This document shows, one piece after another, positions 42,061 through 54,378 of a stretch of DNA of 64,000 nt. Both the position numbers and the translations under genes were made by a program. The stretch covers positions 682,001-746,000 of the forward strand of contig BLLK01000075.1 of the NCBI GenBank assembly GCA_021927905.1, read 5' to 3'. The notes under the pieces were generated by a model, which worked only from the letters and a program-made list of their open reading frames with translations, was not told the DNA's origin and did not search any database. How positions within the stretch are numbered: the stretch's first letter is position 1; each line of letters opens with the position of its first letter. The stretch comes from Chaetoceros tenuissimus (taxonomy: Eukaryota; Bacillariophyta; Thalassiosirophyceae; Chaetocerotales; Chaetocerotaceae).

Positions 42061-43752
42061 ATGCAACACGACTCGAGAAGCAACATCGACGAGGATAGCA
42101 CCACTACCGCTGGTCCTCAAGAAATTCAAGAAGTACTAAATGACATTCACAATGTTACAGTAGGAGTGAACGCATCCGAGTCATTAGGGGACTCAGAAAA
42201 TCTAGAAGAAAACGAATGGGACTGGGTTGAACAAACTAGTGAAGCCATGTACGAAGCATGCAGTCAAGGAGATTGGGATACTTTTGAAAAGTTTCTATCA
42301 GATGAATCAATTTCAAAAAGAAAAAAGAGACTTGTACTTGAAGAAGAGGAAGATTGTCGCAACTTTGCTCTTCGGTATGGTGCACCATTTGCTGTCATAA
42401 AGCATCTTGTAGATGTTGAAGGGGAAGAAATGATTTCCAAAGGAGATTGCTCGTGGCTTCATACAGCACTGATGTATTATCGTACAACATTCGAGGTTGC
42501 GAAGCTATTGGTAGATATTGGGGGCAAAGATCTAGTGCTGATGCAGTCTAATCATCCAGAGCATAGAAAAAGAACAGCATTGCAGATTACTCTTGGAGTT
42601 TGCACACTCAAACAAAACATCATATCATTGCTGGTTAGGGTAGGCGGAGTAGAGTCATTTGATATTGTAGACGAGGATGGGTATCAAGTTATTGACTACT
42701 GCAATGAGTCCAATAAAAGCGCTATGATTAGTTATCTCAAGGATATGGATCAAAATGATGATGTGAAAAGACACATTGAACTGATCAAGTCTGTAGAATT
42801 CACCCCAATGCAAATATATGACTTTATTGCTCAATGTGAATTTGACCAACTGCGTGATTTCTTAGACAACGAGGGTATCAGCAGAGAAACAAAAATGAAA
42901 TGTCTCAGATTCAAGTGTGCCCGATTTAATTCGAGCACTTTCCATTCCTTTTGTTCGTGGTGCGGTCCTCTTGACATTGCTGAGCGTGTCATAGACATGA
43001 TGGGTAGTGACTTTCTATTCGCTCGAGGTAACACAGGAAATACCTGTCTACATGCAACTTGCCCAGTAGAGAGGGGGGCAGATGCTATACTAGATATAGA
43101 AGATCAGCATGCGCTAATTACATCTTTTGTTGATTCTGCGGGTGCTAGACTAGTAAAGGAACAAAATAACTTGGGTCGGACAATTCTCCATAATCTGATG
43201 ATTTTCCATGGAAGGAATTTCGATTCTATCAAACTGTTGGTTGAAGTCGCAGGTATTGACTTGCTACTTTGTCAGGATCGCTATGGAAAAACTGCTTTTC
43301 ATATTTTATCTTGTCAGGATGAACCAAACAAAGACGCGATTCTTTACTTGATTGACAAGGGAGGATCTAGATTGCTTGATATCGAGGATAAGAATGGCAA
43401 GAGAGCGGAACACTATTGGTCACAGGAGCTCAAGGAATACATTGAAGTATCCAATACTAGAGCGTTACCAGCATTGTCTGACGATTTGCAATGCCCAGTC
43501 TGCTTCGACACTATGAGTGATATTCATATCATTACTAAATGCTGTCACCGCTTCTGCAAGAAATGTATTGATAAAGCCCGCAAATCCAATGGCAATTCTT
43601 GCCCAGTTTGTAGAACTAACTTTTCATTTCAAGATGTGAGGAAAGATCCATTATTGGGAAAATTTGCAACTGTTGCATACGAGAATGAAGAACGTGTGAG
43701 AGCTCTCGAAGCAGAGCTTGCTAACTTGAAACGAAAGCACAATGAATTGTAA
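42061..43752 (+). CDS. Ankyrin-like repeat protein with C-terminal RING finger
   Basis: A 563-residue protein from the ATG at 42061 (an upstream in-frame TTG is unlikely to be used). Residues about 60-460 are irregular ankyrin-like repeats (MYEACSQGDWDTFEKFL, LHTALMYYRTTFEVAKLLVDIGG, TILHNLMIFHGRNFDSIKLL, KTAFHILSC). Residues 476-518 are a C3HC4 RING finger: CPVC-x10-C-CHRFCKKC-x13-CPVC. A short coiled coil (VRALEAELANLKRKHNEL) ends it. RING fingers recruit ubiquitin-loaded E2 enzymes, so this is a probable E3 ligase with the ankyrin part choosing targets (inference). It is single-exon and cytosolic by sequence. Confidence 0.8.
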   Translation: MQHDSRSNIDEDSTTTAGPQEIQEVLNDIHNVTVGVNASESLGDSENLEENEWDWVEQTSEAMYEACSQGDWDTFEKFLSDESISKRKKRLVLEEEEDCRNFALRYGAPFAVIKHLVDVEGEEMISKGDCSWLHTALMYYRTTFEVAKLLVDIGGKDLVLMQSNHPEHRKRTALQITLGVCTLKQNIISLLVRVGGVESFDIVDEDGYQVIDYCNESNKSAMISYLKDMDQNDDVKRHIELIKSVEFTPMQIYDFIAQCEFDQLRDFLDNEGISRETKMKCLRFKCARFNSSTFHSFCSWCGPLDIAERVIDMMGSDFLFARGNTGNTCLHATCPVERGADAILDIEDQHALITSFVDSAGARLVKEQNNLGRTILHNLMIFHGRNFDSIKLLVEVAGIDLLLCQDRYGKTAFHILSCQDEPNKDAILYLIDKGGSRLLDIEDKNGKRAEHYWSQELKEYIEVSNTRALPALSDDLQCPVCFDTMSDIHIITKCCHRFCKKCIDKARKSNGNSCPVCRTNFSFQDVRKDPLLGKFATVAYENEERVRALEAELANLKRKHNEL

Positions 43753-44316
43753 ATGCACATGGGAGTGGTTCAGGACAAGAAGTTCAAGGCTTTGGGAATA
43801 TGCATTGCATATTTAGGGGAAGAATATGCAAATATGGGTAGAATAGTGTTGGAGTTGAAATATCATAGAGCATCTGGGGAGATGTCGTGAAAAATAAATT
43901 TAGAAAATGATGATAATTTGAATGCTTTTTTAGTATTATAGAATAGAACTAAACTGAAGCTATGAAATCATTTCTATTTGAAAAAGTTCCAAGCACACAT
44001 ATCCAGTAAGCATTTGAAAGTCTTGTAGGTAGTTCCTTGTTTGTACACTACTGCATTGAAGACCAAAATTTGAAATTTCATTTCAACCCGTTCGTCATTG
44101 AAGCCCTATTGCTGTCTATGACGTCAGACATATATGCTGACCGCTTTCGGTTGGTATTTCGTATCTTCAACGCGTCTTTTGGCGAGCTTTTCTTCTATTT
44201 TTCTTTTTACTTCTGGTTATTCAACACCACACAGCAAATACATCTCGAAGCTAAAACATACAAAGTAGCAATCGATACATATACACTATACACAAAGAGC
44301 TGAATCAAAGTTGAAC
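43753..44316. other. Intergenic region
   Basis: About 560 AT-rich bases between the RING gene and the first PHD gene. It should contain the former's 3' end and the latter's promoter. No conserved coding or repeat feature seen. Confidence 0.4.
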
Positions 44317-46237
44317 ATGTCAGAGAGTCGAGGGAATGGCAGAGAAAGATCGAAAGGAGATCTGTCCAAGCTAAACAAAAATCGAAAACGTGATAGACTA
44401 CACCCATCCATTACTTGTAATGAAACTCATGAGCGTCTTGGAAATGTTTCTGAAATTTCAAGAGAACTTACAAGAGTAAATCTTGAATCATATATTGGCA
44501 AAAAAATTCTCAAAGACTTTGGAGGTACTACCACGCTTGGTACTACATATGTTGGTACAATCACACAGCTGTTAAAGGATGAGGACGATGGAACGCCATT
44601 TCTTCAAGTGACATATGAAGATGGGGATCAAGAAGAGTTTGTTGAAGAAGATATGGAGCTATTAGATGAACTGATTGAAGAGTATGACTTGCGAGAATCT
44701 CCAACTAAATTTGCATTTGATAAGAATCTGATTTGTGATATATGTAACAAAGGAGATGGGTACAAAGACATGACGATGCAAAAATGTTCAGAATGTGGAG
44801 TTGCAGTTCATGAAGATTGCTATAGCATCAATAGTTATGCTTTTCTCGGTGGGCGCAAATGGAAGCAATGGAAATGCCATGCATGTGCAAGTGTTGGACA
44901 TACGATTTCTGCAATTCGGCAGTCAAATAGTCATATTGAACAAGTTACAGTTAGGAAGCGTCCAGTGCATTGCGCTTTATGCAACTTTCATAGTGGAAAT
45001 CATGCTATGCATCCTTTCTACAATACACATGGAAGTAACGGCCTTCCATATTTAGCGGTGAATTCTCAAGAGGAAGGGGTACAATGGGTACATACCTTGT
45101 GTGCACTTGCACTCAGTACACATGAACAATTTAATCTTATCTACTACTGCAATGATGAAGGAAAGTATGAGTTAGACAATGAAAACAAAAATGATGAAGA
45201 GTCTAGAATAAGTAACGAGGACGAATTGGAAGATAGATCTCATCTTGACTTTAATTATAGAAAAGGGGACTACACACTAGTTACCACTACGACTCATCGT
45301 TATGTGTTGAATCTTGAAATTAAGAGGGCCAAAGGTTTGAAGAAGCTGTGCCAAGATTATACTTGCATTGTCTGTGACAAGAATAGCCATCATAGTCAGA
45401 TGATTGCTGTTAAGGTATGTAACCTGACAATTTACTTACTTGTTATTTGATGCGTCATGATTCTAAATTGAATATCATTTCTAGTGTGGAAATAGAAAAC
45501 ATGAATGCAAAAAAGCATTTCACATTGGCTGTGCAAAGTGGGGAAACACGAATGTAATGATATATCACACTGAGAAGCCTTTGAGATGGTATGTGTGTTG
45601 CTCGAAGGGATGTAAATCGAGGTTTAGGAAAGAGCTTGCTGATGGTGACTTTTCAGAACTTGACAACTCATTGGAAGCACGCCGCATGACTGAAAACGTC
45701 GGCAAGCAATATATTGATGAAGATTTTGTATCACGGGATGAAGAAGATGAAGAACAAAAGCAATCAGATAAAGATAATGTCACAGTCTCCTCTACAACAA
45801 AAAAGTCAAGGAAGTGTACCTCCCAAACAAAGAAACATAATGATAGTCTCATTAGTAATTCAGAGAAACATGAAATCAGGGAAAAGGAAAGGGCTGAGAA
45901 TTGCTTAAAAATGAAGGTAGATCTAGAAGCTAGATTAAAATATTGTGACTCAATCAATAAGATTAATAGGGCGTTTGATGAATGCAAGAGTCATTTTCGA
46001 AATCAGGAATCAATACCTACGGTGACGTTCAATAAATGCTGGGAGGAATCAAGAGAAGATTTAGAAAGAATGGTGAAGAATAAAAGAAAAGAGATAGAAT
46101 CATCTCTCAAAGGAACGAAGAAGCCTCGAAAAGCAAAAAAGAAGAACAACGAAAATCAGTGGGATCATCTATTCGTAAATAGAGGCTTTCAAATGGGAGA
46201 TCCAAGGTCTCGTCTTGATAATACCAGTAGTGAATGA
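44317..46237 (+). CDS. Tudor-like, PHD and extended-PHD chromatin reader, paralogue 1
   Basis: Two exons (44317-45414 and 45485-46237, phase 0) give 616 residues from the ATG at 44317. Residues about 57-112 match the PTM/DIR17-type Tudor fold (YIGKKILKDFGG..YVGTITQLL, VTYEDGDQEEFVEEDMELL). Residues 137-190 are a PHD finger (CDICNKGDGYKDMTMQKCSEC..VHEDCY..KWKCHAC). Residues about 208-430 form an extended PHD (CALCNFHSGNHAMHP, WVHTLCALAL, CIVCDKNSHHSQMI, KKAFHIGCAKWG), split by the intron. The rest is acidic then basic with coiled-coil character. Such proteins read histone tails in the nucleus. The paralogue 5 kb downstream shares this plan and the same intron position. Confidence 0.85.
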
Positions 46238-46435
46238 AAGAACAGCTGCTGTGTATGATAGAAGAGATGGAGACTTTAACTTTACTGTGATACATACATT
46301 CAGCTTGATGATGTATTCAATAGCAAGAGTCAAGATTTGGATGGGATCAAATGATGAAAGAAATCGAGAGCTAAAGCTTTTACATGCAGGATCAAATAAT
46401 ATAGGCAACATGGTGCACGTCATTCATGTATCGTG
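46238..46435. other. Diverged duplicate of the EF-hand gene's 5' part
   Basis: The stretch about 46239-46400 (gatagaagagatggagacttt, gatttggatgggatcaaatg, gagctaaagcttttacatgca) is a clear duplicate of about 46530-46650. It has no matching EF-hand downstream. It is a partial tandem duplication. Confidence 0.6.
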
Positions 46436-46936
46436 ATGGTACAGAAACTGGTGCTAAGGCAACCCAGTTACAGACATATCTATTCTTTAGATTCAATTGA
46501 GATTTGTCGAAACGACCTTCAGGAGCGGATGATAGAAGAGATGGAGACTTTAACTTTACTCCGATCTATACATTTCGCTTTGATGGTGTGTTCCAAGATT
46601 TGGATTGGATCAAATGATGGAAGAAATCAAGAGCTAAAGCTCTTACATGCAGCATATGATTCTGCGTTCGGAAATGCTGTTGTTCAAAATCTCTTCAAAG
46701 CTATGGACAAGAACAATGATGGCAAGGTAGATGAGAATGAACTTTATGCAGCATTGAAAGCTCTAGGATTCTCACGGCTTCAAGAGAAGCAAGTGAAGGG
46801 ATTTATGAAGCGTGCTGGAGGTGACGAGGGATACATTTTGTTAGAGCAATCCATGCAAAAACTACCAAAGACTCTTCGTACAAACTTGGTCAAGTTAGCC
46901 AAGAAGAACAGAGGCGATCTTGGATTCCTTTTGTAA
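46436..46936 (+). CDS. EF-hand calcium-binding protein
   Basis: A 166-residue ORF from the ATG at 46436. Residues about 85-110 are a canonical EF-hand loop (DKNNDGKVDENEL) with flanking helices (VVQNLFKAM, YAALKALGF). The following region (KQVKGFMKRAGGDEGYILLEQSMQKLP) resembles a second, degenerate EF-hand missing its calcium ligands. It should bind one calcium ion. The first half of the ORF is doubtful. Around 46530-46610 another frame reads more protein-like (RRDGDFNFT..), so the true start or an intron may differ. The 5' half is duplicated upstream. Confidence 0.6.
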   Translation: MVQKLVLRQPSYRHIYSLDSIEICRNDLQERMIEEMETLTLLRSIHFALMVCSKIWIGSNDGRNQELKLLHAAYDSAFGNAVVQNLFKAMDKNNDGKVDENELYAALKALGFSRLQEKQVKGFMKRAGGDEGYILLEQSMQKLPKTLRTNLVKLAKKNRGDLGFLL

Positions 46937-47181
46937 ATAGACAAATGATTCAACAATCAAAAAGTATGTGCCATAGAAATAGAAAAGTGTTGTAAATAAA
47001 TAGTAAACAAAAGTGAACTTAATCCCCTTTACTTCTTCAAACTACACTATTATTTGAAACTTGTGACAAATAGTCATGTTTCTCCCCTATGTAGCATTCT
47101 GTCAAAACTAGGTACTATCAAACTCGTGTTCAAGAAGAGATCGATTCGATTCAATTGTACTACTCATGTTGCATATTTCTC

Positions 47182-48951
47182 CTACTTCTTTCCTTTGTTG
47201 CTCTTCAAAACGAAGGCACAATGTTTTTTATGAGTTTTGAAATGAGCTTTCTGACAAACCTTCGAGCAGTAACGAACTTTTTGCATAAAGATCACAGCAC
47301 AGATCAGAAATGAAATTTCATAATTAAAAAGTAGAACAAAATAAAATCAAGAACTCACCTGCAAGACATGGGCATTTCAAAAGTTTGTTTGTCTCCGACT
47401 CAAGTTTACCACATGCTTCACATTTAAGATCATCGAAAATTTTTGGTACTTTATTGAAAGATTCTGTAACTAGGTCCTGCATAGACTCAGAGTGCTCTTT
47501 TCCTGTTCCAGTCCCTTGTTCACCAATGATTACAAATGGGCTGTGATCCAGCCAACAGTCTAGTAAAGCCTGACGAAACTCTTGAGGTGATTTAGTGGGC
47601 AAATTCTGCAGAAACTTCCGAGCCATGATAGGACTTCTCAAATGCTCTTTCAGGTTTGCCTTGTCAATATTTGCAATTGTGATGTGTCCATCACCAAGAC
47701 AATAGTATCCAGACATGGCCATGAGAGTCTCGAGGATTACATCAAATCTCTTCATGTCGAAGCGAGTAAAGTCATACCTATTCAAGTTTTCTCCGCCACA
47801 ACTGACGTAGAGACGGTGCAGATTTTCAAGTATCAACTGATTATCAAATATAATTTTTAGATGAAGCCAAATGGCTGAATATGAACAATGTACAAAATTG
47901 CACTCACCTTGAACTTCTTTGAAAGCTCTAGCCCACTTGAAGCTGTCAGTCCCCATGCCTGAATATAGCAAAACTCCGATTTACTCATTTGTCCAGCATA
48001 CTTGAATGCTAAAGCAGCAGCATTGTATGCAATGCCCTTCTCTTCTCTCCAATGATTCAATCTGCTTGCTCTGTCAAGATACAACCACGCCGCATCATTG
48101 TGCCTACCATGAGCTTCTAGAACCTCGCCTAGTTCATATAATAGTATGTCGGGGTCAGCATCTTTCCCCTCAGTTAGCATAGTTGTATCAATGATCGTAA
48201 TCATTGAGTCTAGCACTAGACTATACTTTGAGTTTGCTGGAGGACCTTCCAGTTGTTGCCAAGATTGAAGCACACGATGAGATAATGTTTTGAAAGCATT
48301 CAATGATACCTTGGCAATGCTGAGACCACAATTTCTGACAGTCAAATGTAATGCGTGTGTTTCAACAATACTCCGAAGTTTATTGTCCAAGATATTATCC
48401 AGTTCAGAAGATGACCGCAATCCCAATTTAAATTCAAAAAGATCTCCAAAGTATAAGAAAGTGCACACATCATTTTTCTTGGGAGGTGGAAGCGACAGGT
48501 CCTTCAAGGTCTTACTGCCAGATTCAGTTGAGTATTCTGGACTAGGACTGCTGGCATCTAATTCTACATCTGTAGAAATAACCAGATACAAAACTTGCTG
48601 TGTGGTACCATCATCATCTGGAGTCTCCCCAATAGTAAGGGAGACCTTGAAGTTCCCATGAACTAAGCGGTTCAGCAACTTGGTAGCTACCGGACTCATG
48701 ACGTTTTTGCTATATCCTTTCTTGCTGAGACCCTTTAGTTTCTTATGCACAGGCATTGTAGGTGATCTATCACCTATGTACTGACCATAGTAATTCTTGA
48801 ATCTTCCATGACGACTCGTATAGTCTGCATTCGGGTCAAGGAGATACATATGCTCGGAATCTTCACCATTTAGGTTGCCTAAAGATAGTGGCTTTGATGC
48901 CGTAGTTTTGTGTTGTGCGAGATCAAATTCCAAAGTATGAAGAAAGTTCAT
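47182..48951 (-). CDS. MYND zinc-finger protein
   Basis: Three exons (48951-47908, 47836-47359, 47276-47182) stay in frame, giving 538 residues. The last exon is needed to complete the zinc finger. The C-terminus reads CEACG-x10-CPC-x3-YCSKVCQKAHFKTHKKHC, a full MYND set of C-C-C-C-C-C-H-C ligands that binds zinc and usually proline-rich partner peptides. The rest shows no clear domain. Residues about 260-350 have a helical, TPR-like look (HGRHNDAAWLYLDRASRL, IAYNAAALAFKYAGQMSKSEF). Diatoms have many MYND proteins of unknown role. It is convergent with the EF-hand gene and divergent from the second PHD gene. Confidence 0.8.
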
Positions 48952-49422
48952 GTTGAAATACTAAAAGAAAGAGTTTAGAATAGGATGAGTTTTTTAGAGC
49001 GATACTTATATAGTTTGTAAGGTTTGGTGTTTGGTGTGAGATCAGAAATGAGAGGGATCTTGATCTTTCCCTCCTTTCACCGTTATTTTGCCATAACTGT
49101 CTTTCATTTCATCACAAAACCAGAAATATTTGAACGTACACTTGTAATTGATATGCTTCCTTTGATCTCCCCTACTTCAGACACGAAAATTCCTTGCAAA
49201 GAATAAAATAAAATATAGAAATATATCTATGTCTACCTTATTGGCTTTATTATTTGGCTTCGGATCACTTCTGGCTTTGAACATTGGTAGCAAGGTAGTG
49301 AGCCAATAGAGGGGAACGTGTTCGGCCAACATGAAACATGAAACCGAGAGAGAATAAAAAGATACAACCACAGCAAGGAGTTGAGTTGATGAACATAAAT
49401 AAAGATCGAATCAAGTTCAAGC
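48952..49422. other. Divergent intergenic region
   Basis: About 470 bases between the MYND gene and the second PHD gene, holding both promoters. The segment aacataaataaagatcgaatca just before 49423 resembles the bases before the first PHD gene's start (gaatcaaagttgaacatgtc). No gene seen. Confidence 0.4.
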
Positions 49423-51355
49423 ATGTCAGAGATTCACATTATCGAAGAGGAAGGAGAGGGAGCAAAGTCACCCATGGAAATCAGCAGTCCAGAACATGTT
49501 TACGAGACACAAGCGAATCCCAATAATGAGGCAACTCAAGAAAATCTTTCCAATCTTTCTGAAACTTTGAATCTAGAAGGAAGCCTTAAATCTTATCTTG
49601 GCAAACATATTCTCAAAGACTTTGAAGGTACTACATATGTTGGTAAAATTACAGAGCTGTTGAAGGATGAGGACGATGGAACGCCATTTCTTCAAGTGGC
49701 ATATGAAGACGGTGATACCGAAGAATTTGTTGAAGAAGATATGGAGCTATTAGATGAACTCATTGAAGAGCACCAATTGCGAGAATCGCCAACTAAATTT
49801 GTGTTTGATAAGAATCTCATTTGTGATATATGTAACAAGGGAGATGGGTACAAAGGCATGACGATGCAAAAGTGTTCAGAATGTGGAGTTGCAGTGCATG
49901 AAGATTGCTATGGTATCAATAGTGATGCTTTTCTCAGTGGGCGCAAATGGAAGCAATGGAAATGCCATGCATGTGCAAGTATCGGACAGACAGTGTCTGC
50001 TAGTCGGCAGTCAAATAGCAATATTGACGATGTAACCATTACTGAGAGACCGGTAAATTGTGCCTTTTGTAATATTCATAGCGGAACTCATGCTATGCAT
50101 CCTTTGTACAATACGCATGGAAGCAAAGGTCTTCCCATTGTATCTGGGAAGAGTCAAGAAGAGGGCATACAATGGGTACACACCTTGTGTGCATTTGCTC
50201 TTGGGGAACATCATCAGACTCAATCACTTGTTTACTTCTGCGATGATAATGGTAATTTCGATGGGAAAGAGAATGATGATGACTCCATCAGTAGTTCGGA
50301 GGAAGAAGAGCAAAGAAGGTCCCAACTTGATTTCACCTATAGAAAAGGAGATTATACTCTTGTTTCCACTACGACTCATCGATTCTTGTTGAACAACGAA
50401 ACAGATGAAACAATGGGACTTCTGATAGACCATCAACATTTAAAATGCTTGCTTTGTAATAGAAATAGTCATCATAGTAAGATGATTCCCGTGCAGGTAT
50501 GTGAGCAAATGAATTTCTATCATGCCAACTTTCTTCTTCTTTTATAATCTCATCTAATTGTTGCTTTCTAAGTGTGAAGATAAGGAGTGCCTCAAAGCAT
50601 TTCACGTTGGATGTGCCAAGTGGGGAAATGCATACGGAGTGACATTCAAATACTTTCCTGGGAAAAAGTCGTATGGATGCTGTCCACAGCATTCTCACTT
50701 GAAATTCAGTGATATGCAGTCTGGTTCAAACTCCACAAATGGCGATAAACTCTCTCTGGAAGAACGTCGGAGGCTGAGAAACATTGGAAATGAGGCTATG
50801 GACGAAGATTATCTATCCTATGACGAATCCTCATCCGAGGATGAAGAAGAAGAACATCAAGATCAAGAACCATCAGAAGAAGTCAATACCCAAGTGTCCC
50901 ATACGAAAAAGCGCAAGAAGAGGAGACATCCCTCTCAGCAGAGAAGAAAGAACGATAGTCTTATTAGTAATTCAGAGAAATATTACAATAGGAAAAAAGA
51001 CATCACTAGTATTTGCAAGAAAATGAAGAAAGATTTACAAGCTAGATTAAAAGGTTGTATATCGATTGAGGGCATTGATAAAGCTTACAGAAGATGCAAG
51101 AGTCATTTCCAAAGCCAAGAATCAATAAGTAGTGCAAAATTTGATGCCTGCTGGAGCGAAATAGAGGAAGATTTAGAAAGAATGATGGATCACGCAAAGC
51201 AGCACTTGGAGTCACCTCTGAAAGTCTCAGGGAAGCGCCAAAAGGCAAATAGATACAGCAATGATGATAGCAGGGACAAGTGGGCTCATTTATTTGTAAA
51301 AAGCGGTTTTCAAATGGGAGATCCAAGGTCACGTATTGCTTCTGGATGGGATTAA
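49423..51355 (+). CDS. Tudor-like, PHD and extended-PHD chromatin reader, paralogue 2
   Basis: Two exons (49423-50496, 50573-51355, phase 0) give 618 residues. The Tudor-like part (about 56-108; YLGKHILKDFEG, VAYEDGDTEEFVEEDMELL), the PHD finger (from 131; CDICNKGDGYKGMTMQKC) and the extended PHD (CAFCNIHSGTHAMHP, WVHTLCAFAL, CLLCNRNSHHSKMI, KAFHVGCAKWG, YGCCPQHSH) follow the same order as in the gene at 44317-46237. The Tudor and PHD parts are very similar and the C-terminal half much less, which suggests selection on the reader domains. The extended PHD keeps its final CPQH here, whereas the other copy has CCSKGC. It likely binds modified histone tails. Confidence 0.85.
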
Positions 51356-51417
51356 GACTTGTTTATGTAACAGATTAAGTATGTAACAGATATTGATATT
51401 AAACGTATAGGGTGTTC

Positions 51418-54252
51418 CTACAAGTCTTCTGGTAGCGCCAATGACGCCGGGCGCTGGAATCGATACACCTGCATGTCGAGTTTCATATGTTTCCATCTAG
51501 CGTAAGTCTCCCTTTCTTCAATTGTTAGTCCTCTCTTACTATTGATCTTATCGAGAATCTGGGCAGAAGGTGATTGGCCGTCTTCCATGGGCTGAATGTG
51601 GGTTGCATCAACGAATTTATAGACGTGTTTCGTTTTATCTCCATAAATAAACACACATCTTCTTTGTGTGTTATGCTTTTTGTGCATGATCATATCCGTA
51701 AATTTTTCAACAACAGATCCACCATCAATTTCCAATGGGCAAATCTGAAGTACTGGTACTTGCTTACCGCGATGTTGAATAGTACCAATTTTTCTGTAAT
51801 CATTGACAACATCTTTGTCCACTTTCTGCAAAAATTTGAACTTCGCTTGTTCATATGTGAGAAATTCCTTCAATCTTTCATCTGTAGGTCTTTTCAAATC
51901 TTCCTTCGCCTTTTCGAATCCTAGGGTCATTATCTTCAAATCGCTCTTACTATATCTCAAACCATTCTTCTTGCATTCTTTTATTTCATTCAAAGCTTGG
52001 TTGAACTCAGAAACACCATCTTTGAATTCAACGAGATCTAGATATATTTGGATAAAGAGTCGTTAATGATAGGCCAATTACATTGATGTAAGAGAAAAGA
52101 TTATTATGATCGTACCTGATTCAGGAGATATTCCTAGATTTCTCGCACTTCCGTAATAGTATATCAGTGCGTAACCATCGTCAAAAAGATATTCTCTTAA
52201 ATATGCTGATTGATAATCACAAGGAAATAAGTCAAAGGGAGAAAGTACAGAGATTGGGTATAATTTGCCTTCGTATCGAGCAAACATGACTTCATGGAAC
52301 TTAGCCTTGATACTTTTACTGGAAAGCAATGTAAAGTATGAGTAAGGAATGGAAGAGCCAACATTGCAGTAATATATATTACATACCTCATTCTCGAAAG
52401 GCACCAATGTTTGAAACAAATAGTGCGCTCATTATGAACCTCAAATATGTTGATGTCTCGAAACTCCTTCGGAATTGTTTGCTCTGCATTATGTTCTATC
52501 TCAGAATTACTCATCGACTTATCTTCCTCTTCATCGCAGTAGCCAGAGCCAAATTCTACAGAGATTGCTCCACCTTTTTCTTCAGTAACAATTGGTTCTT
52601 GCTTCTGATCTTGCTGAGGAAAAGATTGGGGGTTCAATTCTTGAGTAGGTCTCATGATACATGCATTAGGCAGTCTATTTTCATGTGGATGGGAAGATGA
52701 ATGCTCTTTCATATCACTTTTATTTCTTCTTGTAGAGTCGTTTTTGGAAAGAATAGATTCATCTCTTTCGTTTACATGTATCTTACTGTCACCATTCTCA
52801 ATTTCAGTCTTCACTTGTGCCTGATGAGAACTCTGCTGCGTCTTCACAATATTGACCAATTCAGGCAAATCCTCATCGGAAACGGATTCTTCGGCAGAGA
52901 AAGATTCGATAGAGGCCTTCTCGTCCTCATCATTGAACTTTTGACTGCGATCTGTTACTCGTACCACGCTACCCTTTTCTTCTTCATTGAAACCACGACA
53001 ATCGAACTTTTTACTCTCCTTCTTAGAAGTTTCAGCCTCAACTTTGTCCTCATTGTGATTGCGTATTTGTCTGCGCTCTTTCTCCTTTTCTGCGATATCC
53101 TTGTCTTCTTCCATGAATGATTCAAGGTTATCTAACTTGTTCCTTTTCCTCTTCGAAGATTCAGCCTCAAAAGCTTTTTCATATTTCTGGTTGCTTGTTT
53201 GTCTGCGCTCTTTGACTCGTTCTGCGATATCCTTGTCTTCTTGCATGAATGACTCAACGTCATCCAACTTTTTGCTTCTCTTCTTATTGAAGGATGAAGT
53301 TGCTGGAGCTTGATACAATCCAGGAGACATTTGAGAGTTTGTATTTACTTTCGACTCGGGAACCGATATTACGGAAGGTACTGCATTAGTATTACGTCTC
53401 TTGTTAGATCTCTTGAGTTCATCATTTTTATCGCGCTTTCTCTTTGCAACCCATGTGCCGTGTTTCTTACTACCTTTCCAACACAAATTCTTTCTATCCA
53501 ACTTTTCCTTCCGAGCTTCAATTTGCAACTTCTGCAAAGACTGTATCAAGCATACTTCTACCGTCAAGAGCGGTTTGCCTCTTTTGAGTTTAGTAAAGAT
53601 GTGATCGGGAATCAAATCGAAGCCTCGCTGTAGCAAAATACATTAGTCAAAGAGAAATGAACCGTTTCATTTCTTGAATCAAATCAAATATGCATACCTT
53701 TATACCTTCTTCATATGATACTATCAATGAAGGACTTCTCACAATGAATTCATCCACGCCATATTGGTACAATAGATACAGCTTGCATTCAGAAGTGCTC
53801 TAGTATCAATGAAATAGAATAGTTGGTAAATTCAATCCAAGAATGGAGATATTTCTAAGCAGTATTTAACTTACATTCTTGCACTCCTTAAGCCATTTCT
53901 TGTATATCTTCTCCGGTGCATCAAATGGATCAACTTGCAGCTAGTACATAAACGAAGGCTGTGAGTATTCTTTCTAGTTGCTTTCATCATAGGTTACACC
54001 GTGCAGCGACATCAATAACTGCTTGTTCATACTTACCACAGGCCAATGAATAATTCGAGATGACTGTGTTTCTCCATCATCTGCATCCTCTTCTACTTTT
54101 ACGAACCCCAAAGAATAAAATTTATATATCATTTCCAAATCAATAGATATCTGCAGATCGCTAGCATCATCAGTGCCATCGTGACACTCTTCTTGCTTCA
54201 CTCGAATCCTTTCCTCTTCATTTTTCACGCTTGATGAATTCGAGTTTCCCAT
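51418..54252 (-). CDS. Large basic protein with a PWWP-like segment
   Basis: My model has six exons: 54252-54037, 53940-53875, 53799-53698, 53627-52387, 52318-52116 and 52037-51418. All are in frame, giving 815 residues. An upstream Met at 54378 is also in frame. The start MGNSNSSS fits an N-myristoylation site. Residues about 243-370 hold three approximately 45-residue repeats (SKKLDDVESFMQEDKDIAE, NKLDNLESFMEEDKDIAE) in a highly charged region. Residues about 542-609 (EVMFARYEGKLYPISVL, DDGYALIYYYGSARN) resemble a PWWP or Tudor-type barrel, which binds methylated histone and DNA. The last 200 residues are helical and unrecognised. The PWWP reading is tentative. Confidence 0.6.
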
Positions 54253-54378
54253 GCTCAAGATTATATATGTAATTGTAATATACTCAGGAGTGGTTGCTGT
54301 GAATGTTCTGATTGTTGATTGCTTCTTATTGATTTGCTGATGGTGTTGAGAAGATGAGATGCAAAAAAATCTTGACAT

